Of a stretch of 64,000 nucleotides of DNA, positions 11,840 to 23,376 are shown piece by piece (the stretch's first letter is position 1; each line of letters starts with the position of its first letter). Under the pieces are notes generated by a model. That model did not search any database. It saw only the letters and a list, made by a program, of their open reading frames with translations, and was not told the DNA's origin. Source of the DNA: Iris pallida (lineage: Eukaryota; Streptophyta; Magnoliopsida; Asparagales; Iridaceae); the NCBI GenBank assembly GCA_029216955.1, contig JANAVB010003999.1:3729999-3793998 (forward strand). The letters run 5' to 3'. The position numbers and the translations under genes were made by a program.

Positions 11840-12803
11840 CTATGGGGAGGACGTCGTCATCCCGACGACCTGCCTGCAGTACTCAAACTTTCCCCTTGGT
11901 AGAATCTTCGTGAACATATCAGCTCCGTTGTCATCTGTATGCACCTTCTCAAGCTCCGCGTCCTTTTTCTCAACCACATCCCGTATCCAATGATACTGAG
12001 TCTCGATGTGCTTGGACCGGCTATGAAACGTCTGATTCTTCACAAGATGGATAGCACTCTGACTGTCGCAAAGCAAAGTATACTGCTCTTGCTTCAGTCC
12101 CATTTCCTGCAACAGCTTCTTCATCCACAACAGCTCCTTGCAAGCCTCCGTCGCCGCAATGTATTCCGCCTCCGTCGTCGACAAGGCAACACACTTCTGC
12201 AACCGCGACTGCCACGACACTGCTCCTCCCGCAAACATCATCACGTAGCCTGAAGTCGATCGCCTCGTGTCTACATCTCCAGCCATATCAGCGTCGGTAT
12301 ACCCAACCAGCTTCGGCTCGTCACCACCAAAGGAAAGTCTCCAACCAGCAGTGCCCTGAAGATATCGTAGAATCCACTTGACCGCACTCCAGTGTACCCT
12401 TCCAGGATTCGAAAGATACCTGCTAACCGTACCAACTGCATGAGCAATATCTGGCCTCGTACACACCATGGCATACATAAGGCTTCCCACAGCTGAGGCA
12501 TATGGAACCCGCTCCATATCTTCCTTTTCGTCCTCGGTAGATGGACACTGCTCCTCAGTGAACTTAAAGTGAGCCGCGAGGGGGGAACTCACTTTCTTCG
12601 ACCCGTCCATCCCGAAACGCTGAAGTACCCGGTGAATGTACTTCTTTTGGGACAAGTGTAGCAGCTTGGACTCTCTCTCTCGGCTGATCTCCATCCCAAG
12701 AATAGTCTTCGCTGCGCCCAAATCCTTCATAGAGAAGGCCGCGCCCAGTTGGCGCTTCAACTCCGCTATCCTAGTGGCATTCCGACCCACTAATAGCATA
12801 TCA
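11840..12803 (-). pseudogene. 5'-truncated second pol of element A (RT C-terminal half and RNase H)
   Basis: About 320 codons, almost identical to the 3' third of the complete pol at 6931-7890. Homology stops at 12803, in the codons of the RT active-site motif YVDD, so the fragment begins at DMLLVG. The remaining frame is open to its natural stop. It lacks gag, protease, integrase and the first half of RT. Confidence 0.92.
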
Positions 12804-12808
12804 ATATG
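12804..12808. other. right copy of the ATATG target duplication of element A
   Basis: ATATG starts exactly where homology to pol ends. It equals 5307-5311. Confidence 0.6.
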
Positions 12809-13510
12809 ATCCTAAAGAAATGAAGATAAGAAATTTGTTAATGGCCCAAAAAAAGGTAAAAATGAATTTATTTTGTTAGTTATTTTCTCTCTTTTTTCAT
12901 CTTTTTTTTTATTTTCTTTCTTGATTAAACATGTCAATTGCAACAACATTATTATTATTTTCCTTAAACAAAACATGCCGGTATCTCTGTTGATTTTGGT
13001 TTGATTCCAACGTTTGATACACTGGATTGTGTCCACATTTCATTAAAGGATCCTTGTTTAAGTCAACCGGAATATTTAAGTTCCTTAATGTGTATGGGCA
13101 CCCAAACACTATTTTTATTTTTTGGCAACCAAACACTATCATTAATCATTATTCTTAAACTTAGTTTAGTCAAATGATACCATTAGCTGCTGATAAGGGT
13201 ACAATTGGTCGGACCCCAATGAAAGCCCACTAAGAACTTGGTGTTCATGAATTGATAAAATTATTGTACGAAACTTCCATAGCCATTTCATATACTTCCA
13301 AGTAAATCATCTATTCTATTATATAATGCCAAAAGTTAAACTTCACCGTAAAATTTTTCCTTCCAAAATATCCTTGCATATCTATTCAAATAAAAAAGAA
13401 AAATCTATTCTACAAGAGATAGTTAGGTACTTACAAAATATGTCTTTTGGTATTCCAATACATTAGTTTACTTTTCGAGTGTCTTTTTTAAGTAATAAAG
13501 TTAATTGAAA
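12809..13510. other. AT-rich intergenic DNA
   Basis: No supported gene. Short poly-A/T and TTA runs only. Confidence 0.5.
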
Positions 13511-13520
13511 GATAATTAAA

Positions 13521-13550
13521 ATACGTGCAACACACGTGCATATATACTAG
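13521..13550 (+). mobile_element. Helitron-type 3' terminus
   Basis: ACGTGCAACACACGT hairpin, then GCATATATA and CTAG|T. It strongly resembles the hairpin-CTAG|T ends of plant Helitrons. The 5' end was not found. Confidence 0.55.
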
Positions 13551-13806
13551 TCTATATATATGGAAGACATGAAATAACAATGATGAATATACTATCAATA
13601 ATACTAAGTTTACTACCAAATTCTTACAACCCACTCATCTCCCTGCTAACATGGTCTCATTCGGTCCCACCAGGCCCCACGTACAACTAATGATAACTGG
13701 CCACGTGGCCGGTTGTAAGCCATTGGTTGTAGGGAGGTTATAATTGTAGCATTTTCCATGTACCATACTTTGTTTCCTAACCATTTTAGTTAGTTATTGT
13801 AAACTC

Positions 13807-14026
13807 TAGGGTTAATTGCATTAATTATTTCTATGTTTTATACTTATTACACGAACTATCCATATTTTGAAACTAATTACACGGACATCCCCTATAATTT
13901 CTATTTTCTATAGAAACTAATAATACTGACCACCCCTATGCTTAATAAAATTTACAAAGAAGAGGTGTGGTCAGTGTAATCTGTAATACTCATAAAATAT
14001 AGGAGAGGTCAGTGTAATTAATCCTA
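13807..14026. mobile_element. 220-bp MITE with long inverted ends
   Basis: The left arm TAGGGTTAATTGCATTAAT and the reverse complement of the right arm TAGGATTAATTACACTGA pair over about 60 bases with mismatches. Non-coding. The TTAATTGCA core of the end resembles the TIR of the element at 47178-49224. Confidence 0.65.
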
Positions 14027-14808
14027 AATTCTATTTACCACATCCAAATAATTTATTTACTAATTCTCAACCTTCTTTGTAGTTTTTCTTTTGTCTTACT
14101 TTTTGTGGAGTTCTTCATATAATTCATTGCGGTAAAATGGATTTTAACATGAATTAGTTAAGGAGAGGAATGTCATAAAATTAAGTGCAACTGTTTCTTC
14201 ACATAAATTAACTAATTCTTCGACTCATGAATTCTCAAGCTACGTTTAATTCTTATCTAAAAGATTAGACTTGTCAATACATGTTAGGCTGACAATCATT
14301 TAGCTGGAAAGAAATTCAACTAGAAAAGCAAACGAGTATATATATACGAATAGTTTATGAATATACGAATAGTTATGCTTGAAAATCCAGATTTCTGCGT
14401 ACCAGTTGTTCACATTGAAACGAGTAGAAATTACATTTGAGTGCATGACAAATGATAACAAATAAGTCACCACAAGAAATTTGGATTTATATGACATGTA
14501 AAGTTGTCGCGGAATATGTAAAAGACGTCATAGCACATCTTATGTAACGAGTTCAGTGACCATACTTTCGTTCCATATTCTTTCGTACATGAGCAAATCC
14601 AGCTATATGCTGGGATCATGACCTCTTCCCACAAAAAAAAAAAATTGATGTATATTTTTTTCATACGTTTTTTAATTTTTTTAATATGGGTTAGTCCATC
14701 TCCAGTGCACTATAGCTCATCTCAGCTTCAATTTCTACATCCATCTATGTCTCTGTAGAAAGACAAGTGATGTCAACAGAAATTTTTTAAGTGTGGTATT
14801 CCTTCCAT

Positions 14809-14855
<47 letters not shown>

Positions 14856-14881
14856 TCTAGAGAGAGAGAGAGAGAGGTCAA
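14027..14881. other. AT-rich intergenic DNA with (TA)n and (GA)n tracts
   Basis: No gene recognised. (TA)n at about 14811-14829 passes into (GA)n at 14830-14876. Confidence 0.5.
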
Positions 14882-14977
14882 TGACCCCTAGTCTAGTGGT
14901 AGTGGTGACACATGCGACCCGAGTGGTCAGGAGTTCGAATTCCAGTGAGAGCGATTCCAGAAACTAATTACCATTTT

Positions 14978-14980
<3 letters not shown>
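14882..14980 (+). mobile_element. tRNA-derived SINE-like copy 1
   Basis: Contains a box A-like block TAGTCTAGTGGTAGTGG (14889-14905) and a box B-like block GGAGTTCGAATTCC (14930-14943), about 27 bases apart as in tRNA genes. It shares CGACCCGAGTGGTCAGGAG with copy 2. It does not fold as a full tRNA by eye. Confidence 0.6.

Positions 14981-15042
<62 letters not shown>
14980..15042. repeat. (TA)n microsatellite between two SINE-like copies
   Basis: Pure TA run. Confidence 0.9.
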
Positions 15043-15045
<3 letters not shown>

Positions 15046-15136
15046 CCTCTAGCCTAGTGGTTAAGAGAGATGCATACGACCCGAGTGGTCAGGAGATCGA
15101 TTCCCGGTGGGAGCGTTCGCTACAATTAACTTCTTT

Positions 15137-15140
<4 letters not shown>
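15043..15140 (+). mobile_element. tRNA-derived SINE-like copy 2
   Basis: Box A-like TAGCCTAGTGGTTAAGAG (15050-15067) and box B-like GGAGATCGATTCCC (15092-15105), followed by a short T/A-rich tail and (TA)n. It is the better preserved of the pair. Confidence 0.65.

Positions 15141-15207
<67 letters not shown>
15141..15207. repeat. (TA)n microsatellite
   Basis: Long pure TA run following SINE-like copy 2. Confidence 0.9.
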
Positions 15208-15213
<6 letters not shown>

Positions 15214-15412
15214 AGGCATAAAAACGGCTCAAAAGTGAGCTGTCTAAGCCGTCATTATATCACGGTTCATTTTATTTAAAAATTTGTCAACATGGAAAAT
15301 CGAACTCAACCAAACAAGAAAAATACCTTGCACCTTAGCCACATAAGTTAGAAAAAATATTTAACTATAATTGGATAATATTCTTATTATATGTGCAAAG
15401 CATATACATTTA

Positions 15413-15417
<5 letters not shown>

Positions 15418-15482
<65 letters not shown>
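15418..15482. repeat. (TA)n(GA)n compound microsatellite
   Basis: TA run followed directly by a GA run. Confidence 0.9.
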
Positions 15483-15485
<3 letters not shown>

Positions 15486-15648
15486 GCAGATCAAAGTTCG
15501 TGGAACTCTCATCTGCCCTCAACCGTTAGATCGATCGGACAACCCCCTCAGTCTTTTCCGCTCGATCCTACGGTTGAGGACGGACATGACTTTCGCAGAG
15601 CTCCTCCCGCGAGGCTCTTAATTAATCCTCACCCATATTATATACACA

Positions 15649-15675
15649 CTAGAAGATGTACGTGCATTACACGTT
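15649..15675 (-). mobile_element. Helitron-type 3' terminus, minus strand
   Basis: On the minus strand AACGTGTAATGCACGT forms a hairpin, followed by ACATCTT and CTAG|T. Any element would extend to higher coordinates. Its 5' end was not seen. Confidence 0.5.
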
Positions 15676-15740
15676 AAATTATTTTTCTTTCTTTTATTTT
15701 TAATCTTATAATTTTTTTTAAGTATTTAAATAAAAAATTA

Positions 15741-15746
<6 letters not shown>

Positions 15747-15828
<82 letters not shown>
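15747..15828. repeat. (TA)n microsatellite
   Basis: Pure TA run of about 80 bases. Confidence 0.9.
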
Positions 15829-15831
<3 letters not shown>

Positions 15832-16160
15832 TAAAGTTTGTAAAAATTAAATTATAATTTGCTACATATTAATATTTTTATGATATGGTTGAAAAATAGC
15901 TCAAATATTTAAATATATTTGAATTAAGATTTGTTAAACAATTTAAATATTTTATAATTTTTTTTTTAAATTTAGTTTTTAAATAATTTTAAATTAGTTT
16001 TTAAATAGATATTTGTATGGACTAAAAGAGAGAGTTTTTATCCTAGTTTTCTAAAAAATGGTGGATGAGAAAGTTAAATTTTATCTTCCATAATTCTTTT
16101 TAAAATAAAATAGTTTATGATGTATATACGGCTTGGATGGCTAAATTAAGTCCCTTTTTA

Positions 16161-16740
16161 TAGTGGAAAATATATGGAACACTTTGTCAATATGGAGCAG
16201 TCTGTTTACATTCAAGAAGTCTATAGCCGCCCAATTTGTCGCAAATTCCGCCTCCTCTACAGCGACAAACCGTGTTCTATTCTACAACTCTGCGAAATGT
16301 TCAACTACTGATTAGCTACAAAGAATAAATAGTACTGAGAGATTAATTTCAAGATGCATTGATTAGTAGAATAGTAGGTAGTTGTTTTCTAACTGAACTG
16401 ATGTTTAATTATTATTTTTCTTAATTAGTTCATTATATTGTACGACATTAACAACAAACATTTCCATTAATTACTGAGATATTTTATTCGTGAGACTGAC
16501 TTATAAAATGTGCATGGTGCGGCCATCGCCATTGACAGCTGTGGGAGTACGTACGTAAGAGGTGGGAGAAAGATCCTTCGACACTGACACTTCACCTCTC
16601 AAAATAGAGTACGTAAACTAATATTGAGAAGGTTGACTTACTTCACCTCGGCTACGTGGGCGTGTCGGTGGTTGTCAACATTGCAATATTATTCTCACCA
16701 TTTTCTAAAGTGATCGCAATCATGCAAATTTCATTTGAAG
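16161..16740. other. intergenic DNA, nothing recognised
   Basis: No supported coding region or repeat. Confidence 0.5.
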
Positions 16741-16748
16741 CTAGGAAA

Positions 16749-17203
16749 CAATGTTGTAAAAAACGGACTGGACCGACAGTTGGACCGGATCCAATCGGTT
16801 TAAGCCAAAAAAATCGGTTCGGTTTGATTAAAATCAGGTCTTTTAAAGAACTGTCGATTTTTTGTCAAAATCGGATTCAACCGATGAACCGGCCGAAGTG
16901 CCGAAGTGGTTCACAATTGAACCGGCCAATTTTGGTTATTTTTCATTTTAAAAAAATTTAAAATAATTATTATGTAAAATTTACACCATTTGATTCTTTA
17001 TTTGGTTTTAATCGATCTTATAGTTGTAAAATTAAACCAAACCAACATACTTATGACTAAATCAAACTAAACCAAGAAGTAAATATAGATATTTTATCTA
17101 TTTGAACCAAACTAAACCAAGTCTATTGAACTTCGATTGAATTCCGGTCCGACCTATACCAAAAAAGTTCGGTTCGATTATCCGTCCGGTTTTTAAAACA
17201 TTG
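16749..17203. mobile_element. hAT-type MITE, 455 bp, with 8-bp target duplication
   Basis: Ends CAATGTTGTAAAAAACGGAC and (reverse complement) CAATGTTTTAAAAACCGGAC are inverted repeats. The flanks CTAGGAAA (16741-16748) and GTAGGAAG (17204-17211) match at the six central bases, as expected of an aged 8-bp hAT target duplication. The interior is rich in CCGGT/ACCGG and non-coding. Confidence 0.8.
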
Positions 17204-17696
17204 GTAGGAAGGATGTCGGCCATTGATGCACCTGGTCATACATAATGACTTTTGAAAACAAACCGGCAAAAGAGGAAGAGACTTTGAAAACAAAGAAAGG
17301 TGAACTTACCCGCCGGTTATCCTGACTTACCGGCCGGTTATCCTGACTGCACAGTTTAAGAGGACCGGTATGCCGGTGGCATACTGTTCCTGTGCAGGAT
17401 GCTCTAGTATGGGCCATTTTTTTTTTGGTCATTTTGAATGGTTGGGTTTGCTACATTTGGAGGTGTTTGAGAGAAGATTTAATAAGGTTTGTCAAACTAT
17501 TTTGGATGCCAAATTGTGCAAGAAAATTTGTAACTTTCAAATAAAGAGGGAGAAGGTGATTCAAAGATTTTTGTGGCATTCGAAGAAAATTGTTTGAATA
17601 CACTTCGGACCAGTGATTCTCTTTTCTATATTTTTTTCCACCGAGTAGTTTTGGATATAATACATTGGCAGACGGTGGGAGAAGTTGTAGAGGACT
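17204..17696 (+). mobile_element. probable left half of older copia remnant F
   Basis: No gene is supported. The right flank of element B at 40387 continues as a copia LTR end, so the sequence left of B must be the other side of the same insertion site and may belong to that LTR. The true left boundary is not visible. A CCGGTTATCCTGACTTACCG duplication occurs at about 17313-17347. Confidence 0.35.
17692..17696. other. left target duplication (GGACT) of element B
   Basis: GGACT precedes the LTR end TGTTAGTCCC and recurs at 40387-40391 after the other LTR. Confidence 0.9.
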
Positions 17697-19182
17697 TGTT
17701 AGTCCCGGAGCTTGATCAAAGATGGTAAAACAGATGCAACAGAGATCTACGATGATACAAAAATCAAATAACCCGATTACAATATGGAGGAGGAAAATAG
17801 AGAAGAGAAGATCTCTCGTACTTCCTTGCAAACGTGTTACAATTGGGACAGAACGAGTTACAAAAATCTAGATGAAGACGAGAAGAAGAAAATGCTGGGG
17901 TGTCAAAACACCGTTGCTCAAAGCAAGATTCATCCCACACGAATTGCTTCCAGAAACCAGCAAGTTGAAGAACTTGTGGAACGCTCGAAGTCACCTCTGT
18001 TCTGACTCCTCGGATGGACTTGCAATGGCGGCAACAACACCTCTCTCTCTCTCTCTCTCCTTTTATGACTTATAATTTTCGTAGTTTTCACAAAGGAGGC
18101 CAGAAGAGAGTATATATAGAGAGAGGGTGGAAACCCTAGCCGTCTCTTCAGTTATGGTAGATTGAATCAAATCCCAAAAAGATAGCAACGAGATTAATTC
18201 AAATCCCACAAAGATAGCAACGAAATTAATTCAAATCCCACAAAGATAGGATCTGAATTAATCGTATTGAATCAGTCTTTCCATAACTGACTTGTAGTCT
18301 GCACAGTCAGGGAACCCTCCATGCGGCAGCAGCAGCCTGGCCGCATGAGCCGCATGGACCACATGAGCCGCATGAGCCGCATGGACCGCATGAGCCGCAT
18401 GAGCCGCATGGACCGCATGGACCGCATGGCCGCATGAGCCACATGAGCCGCATGGACCGTATGGCCGCATGAGCCGCATGGACCGCATGGACCACATGAG
18501 CCGCATGAGCCGCATGGCCGCATAAGACCGCATGGCCGCATATGAGCCGCATGACTGCTGACGTGCTAAGTGCAAAGTGCGCCAACAAAATGCCACATTA
18601 CGCCTCATGAGCCCATGAGCCCGAGTCCGAGTCCGAGTCCGAGTCGCTAAGCCCCTTTGGGGCTTAGCTCCAAATGGAATTAATCTAAAAGAATGACAAA
18701 AGTATTAATGCTTAATCCTTGGAGCCTTATTCTTACCTCCTAGTAAAATCACCCACATGGTTCCCTCCTTAGGGTCACCATCCCATGTGCATCTCTCAAC
18801 AACACAACCAAGTATATATGTTGAGATAACTCATGGTGCATTTTCGATGTGGGACTAAAATTTTACAAGGCATGTTGAGAGCAAGCTCTCTCCACGTAAA
18901 GAAAGCACCAACAATCCTCCACATATCACAACATATATATGTGTCCAGGGTTGAGCGTTCCCTACAGTAACTGTCCATTTTGTATTAGGATAGATGTCGC
19001 TGACGACTTGAATCTTCCCGCATGGGTTAAATAACAATGTGATACAAGAATGGACTACGTCTTGAATTCTGCACCACAATTGTAATTCTTTCCACTCACA
19101 AAGTGTAGTTACGTGTGCTTTTGGCTGCACATTAAAGGTCCTGTGCCAGCCTGGTTTCAGTGTATAATTTCGGGCGTCTACA
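17697..19182 (-). repeat. 3' LTR of element B
   Basis: 1486 bp. It matches 38991-40386 throughout except for length changes, mainly in the GCCGCATG array (18338-18554). Confidence 0.92.
18338..18554. repeat. GCCGCATGA/GCCGCATGG minisatellite inside LTR B
   Basis: About 20 imperfect 9-base units of CCGCATGAG and CCGCATGGA. Because the unit is nine bases, all frames stay open and give false open frames rich in His/Ala or Cys/Gly. The corresponding array in the other LTR (39628-39763) is shorter. Confidence 0.9.
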
Positions 19183-19239
19183 AGTTTACCCTCAAGAGAC
19201 GGCCTGATATCTCTTTCCATACACTATAGGTGAGTTCTT

Positions 19240-19695
19240 TATTAAAGAGATATGGCATGAAGCCTTGCGCTTCCTTGCGGTGCTACGCCGCTATGACATG
19301 GCCTGAAGCCGAGGCATTACCCCTACCTGGAAACCTCATCGTAGTGTCATACTACTGTAGCATGAGGTCTCAGCCTCTTTGTAGTGCCAATCTACTCAGC
19401 ATGAAGCCTAAGGCTTCCTTGCGGTGTTACGCCGCAACGACATGGCTTGCAAGGCCGAGGCTTTACCCCTACCTGGGTACCTCATCGTGGTGTCGTGCCA
19501 CTGTAACATGGGGCCATCCTCCCCTTTGTAGTGCTGTCTACAACTCTTTAATTACGTCATACAGCATTAGGCTACCTGCCTATTTGCGGTGCTACGCCGC
19601 TATGACTTGGCTTGCAAAGCCGAGGCATTACCCCAGACCTGGGAACCTCATGGTGGAGTCACCCCACTGTAGCATGGAGTTTCACTCCTTGTAGT
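19240..19695. repeat. three tandem ~140-bp repeats between pol B and the 3' LTR
   Basis: Three imperfect units each contain TTGCGGTGCTACGCCGC-like, GCCGAGGC, TTACCCC and CTGTAGCATG blocks. They lie in the untranslated 3' part of element B. The open frame across them looks incidental. Confidence 0.75.
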
Positions 19696-22462
19696 GCTGC
19701 TCTACCGTGCTTCCTGTAAAGCACACCAGGCATTCACTCTGCCTGAGAACTTATTAAGGCATTTAAGCCAACCTTCCACAGGATCTGTTTTTTTTCCGCA
19801 GAAAATACATAGTAGACAACAGTGGTTATGGGTCCGTATCCCTTCCATGTTCCAGAGAATAAGTACCCACTGTTACCTGATAGTTTTCCAGTCAGTGATC
19901 CTCCTTTGAACCAAAAGTTAGATGCCTAGTAGATTTCTCTTTGAACTAATAGCATAAAACTTTATGGTAGGATTACAAAGACACACTATCAGAATGCCTT
20001 CAAGCCCATTTTACAAGCTGTGTCATCGACCAACTGGCGCTTGAGGCCCTTTGTGAACGGATCTGCCAGGTTCTCCTGACTCCGAACATCAACCACTGCA
20101 ATTACACCTCTTTTGATAAAATCGTGTACTGCCATGTGCTTCAACCGCACAGTCCTCTTCTTTCCGTTGAAGAGGTCATTTGATGCCACCGCCGCAGTCG
20201 CCTGGTTGTCACAGTATATCGGTATCGCCGGTATCTGAGCCCCAACAACTGGAAGATCATACATGAGCTCCCGAAGCCATTCTGCTTCATCTGCTGCAGT
20301 TTCAAGTGCATAGAATTCAGATTCCATAGAGGAACGAGAGAGTATAGTCTGCTTCTTCGACTTTCACGATATAGTAGCTCCACCCAAGGAAAAGACATAT
20401 CCACCTGTGGATCTCTCGCTTTGCACCTCTGAACACCAGCTAGCATCACTGAAGCCTTCCACCACTGTCGGATACCCGTTGTAGTGCAGTGCATATGTCT
20501 GAGTCTTCTTGAGATATCTCATCACCCACTTCACAGCTTTCCAGTGCTCAACCCCTGGGTTGCTTGTGAACCGACTCAGCATTCCCACGGCGAAAGCTAT
20601 GTCAGGCCTTGTGGCAGTGGTTGCGTACATTAAACTTTCGATAATGCTAGAATACTCCAGCTGCCTGACGCTTTCCCTCGAGTTTGGCTTCAGCTTCTGA
20701 TCACACCTGTATGGCGTATCGATCCCTGGAAGATCCTTATACCCATAGCGTGTGAGCATCTTCTCAATGTAGTGAGATTGTGACAGCGCTACTCCAGTGT
20801 CTGTCCGGATGATCTTTATGCCCAAGATGACATCTGCATCCCCCAAGTCCTTCATACTGAACTTGGTTGAGAGGAACTTCTTTGTCTCTGTGACACAGCC
20901 TATGTCCGTGCCTAGGATTAGCATGTCGTCCACGTACAGACAAACGATGACTCCTCTTCCATCAGCGAACTTTGTGTAAACACATTTGTCCGTCTCGCTG
21001 ACTCTGTAGCCGTTTGATCTAATAACTTTGTCAAACTTCTCATGCCACATCTTGGGAGCTTGCTTCAAACCATACAATGATTTCACCAACTTGCAGACTT
21101 TGTCTTCAAGACCTTTGACGACAAATCCATCTGGCTGTTGCATGTAAATCTCTTCGGTCAGCTCCCCATTCAGGAATGCTGTCTTTACATCCATCTGATG
21201 TATCACCAACTTATGTATAGCTGCTAGAGCGATTAACATCCTGATGGTGGTCATCCGAGCTACTAGAGCGTACGTGTCAAAGTAGTCTATCCCCTGTTTC
21301 TGAGAAAATCCCTTGGCAACCAGCCTGGCCTTGAACTTGTCAATAGTTCCATCTGCCTTCATCTTCTTCTTGAATATCCATTTACATCCGATGGACTTTT
21401 CTCCTTCAGGTAGATCTACCAACACCCATGTGTTATTGGAGGTGATAGAGTCAAACTCGTCATTCACTGCCTCCTTCCAGAAGATAGCATCTCTGGTCTT
21501 CATCGCCTCATCATAGGTAAGCGGATCTGCTTCCACATGATAGGTGACAAAGTCATCTCCGAAGTCTTTCGGTCTCCTCGCTCGCTTAGCTGACGGCTCT
21601 GCGAGTTCTGGTACAAGAGTTGTTTCATCAACAACAGCTTCTTCTTGGACTACTGGCCCATATGAGATTTCAGTCTCATTTGCACCTACATCATTTTCCG
21701 GAATGTCCGAAAGAATAATGTTTTTGTCTTTTGCAAACTTGTCTTCAAAGTATTCAGCATCGCGAGATTCGATGATATGATTTGACTCAATATCAAGAAA
21801 TCTCCTAGCATCACTCTTCTCGGCATACCCCAAGAAGATCGCCTTCGTAGTCCTTGTCCCTAGCTTCTGAATCTTCAGATCTGGGAGCTTCACATACGCC
21901 AGACACCCCCACACTCGAATGACATTCAAGTTTGGTCTGACTTTGAACCAGAGTTCAAGAGGAGTTACGTCCGAAGTTGCATATGGCACTCTATTCAGAA
22001 TGAAAGTGACCGTTAATGCAGCTTCTCCCCAGTAGCATTTTGGAAGGCCTGCAGTAAGCAGCATAGAATTCATCATTTCTGTTAATGTTCGGTTCTTCCT
22101 CTCTGCTACTCCGTTGGATTGAGGAGAATATGGAGCAGTAGTCTCGCATATGATTCTATGTTCTTTGCAGAACGATGCGAATTCATGAGACCTGTACTCC
22201 CCACCTCGATCACTTCTCAACCTCTTGAGTTGTTGTCCAGTCTGCCGTTCAGCTTCGGCCCTGAACTCTCTGAACTTCTCGAAAGCTTCATTTTTAGACT
22301 TGAGCAAGTAGACGAACGCGTATTTTGAGAAGTCGTCGATGAAGGTTATGAAATACTTCATCCCGGCCTTCGTGGAGAAATGTTTGAAGTCACAGATATC
22401 GGAGTGCACCAACTCCAGAAGATATGTGCTTCGATTGACCCGATGAAAGGGTTTCCTTGTGA

Positions 22463-22467
22463 TCTTC
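22463..22467. other. left target duplication (TCTTC) of LTR D
   Basis: TCTTC precedes TGTAATGCC and recurs at 37524-37528. Confidence 0.9.
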
Positions 22468-23371
22468 TGTAATGCCTGTGGTTCGTATTACGTATTCTGG
22501 AATACGTGTACGTATTTCACCTTGTATTGTATGATTTCCTTGCTTAGTTCCTTCATGGCTTGGTTTATTCTTGGTTCGGGCTGGCTTGGTTCGGTTTGGG
22601 ATTGCTTTTGGTTCATCATGGACTAAAGGGTGAACCCCCTACCTACCACCACTACTACCATTTATTAACCATTCTTCCTTCTCTCTCTTCATTACTCTTC
22701 TTCTTCTTTCATTTACTTCTTCACCTACCAGAGAGAGAGAGAGGGAGGTCTAGGCAAGTGCAACTTGCTTCATGGAGGAACTCAAAATTTATTTCTTCAT
22801 TATCTTCCTTACAGTATTTTAACTTACTTTAGTACTTGGCATGTTCACTTTCCATGGCTAGATTCTTGTAGATCTATATTTATACTATTTTCGAATTTCT
22901 TGGGTTTTGATCTACTTAATCTCGTTATTTCTAAGTTTTGATGGTTCCATGTTGTAGAGAATTTTGTTCTACCCCGTTTTGACCTATGGAAGTTCGGATT
23001 TGGGCTCCGGATGATGGAGTTATGAAGCTTGAGAACTTGGCTCTCATGGTGTTCTTCTTCTCGGAATTTTGGGGAAGATGAACTGTGCTTGACTTGACCG
23101 CATGAATATTTCATGCGGCAAGTGTTCTCTTGAGCCGCATGGCTGAAAGTACTTGAGCTGCATGAGGGCTGAACTCATCTAGCCGCATAACTCGCTCAAT
23201 CCCTAGCCGCATAATATTCTGAACTTCTTGAGCCCCCATGAAACGCTACCCTTAGTCGCATGCGCCCTTCCCGCTGGCCGCATGGGACCCCGCTTCTTCC
23301 AGCCGCATGAATGATCTGACTTAGTCTCATGCGCCCTCTCTTCCCACTGGCCGTATGGGACTTTACTGGAC

Positions 23372-23376
23372 CCAGC
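23372..23376. other. left target duplication (CCAGC) of element C
   Basis: CCAGC precedes TGTCACGCCCC and recurs exactly at 35702-35706. Confidence 0.92.

Larger units (their letters stand above)
5312..12803 (-). mobile_element. compound Ty1/copia retrotransposon A (truncated pol-LTR-gag/pol-LTR-LTR)
   Basis: Read on the minus strand the order is: pol fragment (12803-11840), LTR (11822-11023), tRNA-iMet primer site, gag-pol (10958-6931), polypurine tract, LTR (6913-6118), four bases, LTR (6113-5312). The LTRs have TGTTGG..CCAACA ends and are about 800 bp with very few differences, so the insertion is recent. The whole 7.5-kb block is bounded by ATATG on both sides although its 5' end is broken inside pol. 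Gag and RT resemble the Tnt1/Tork-type copia lineage (inference). Confidence 0.88.
15207..16160. mobile_element. inverted-repeat element of the GTCTAAGCCGT family, filled with other repeats
   Basis: The left block (AGCTGTCTAAGCCGTCATTA..., about 15230-15310) and right block (about 16090-16155) are imperfect inverted copies. Between them are (TA)n (15418-15447), (GA)n (15448-15482), a minus-strand Helitron-like end (15649) and a long (TA)n (15747-15828). No coding region is supported. Confidence 0.4.

Noticed and set aside
14882..15140. Functional tRNA genes
   Set aside because: Box A/B-like blocks are present, but acceptor and anticodon stems do not pair by eye, and two related copies lie in microsatellites, so SINE-like origin is preferred.
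18258..18608. Minus-strand frames rich in His/Ala or Cys/Gly
   Set aside because: Product of the 9-bp GCCGCATGR minisatellite in an LTR. All three frames stay open for the same reason.
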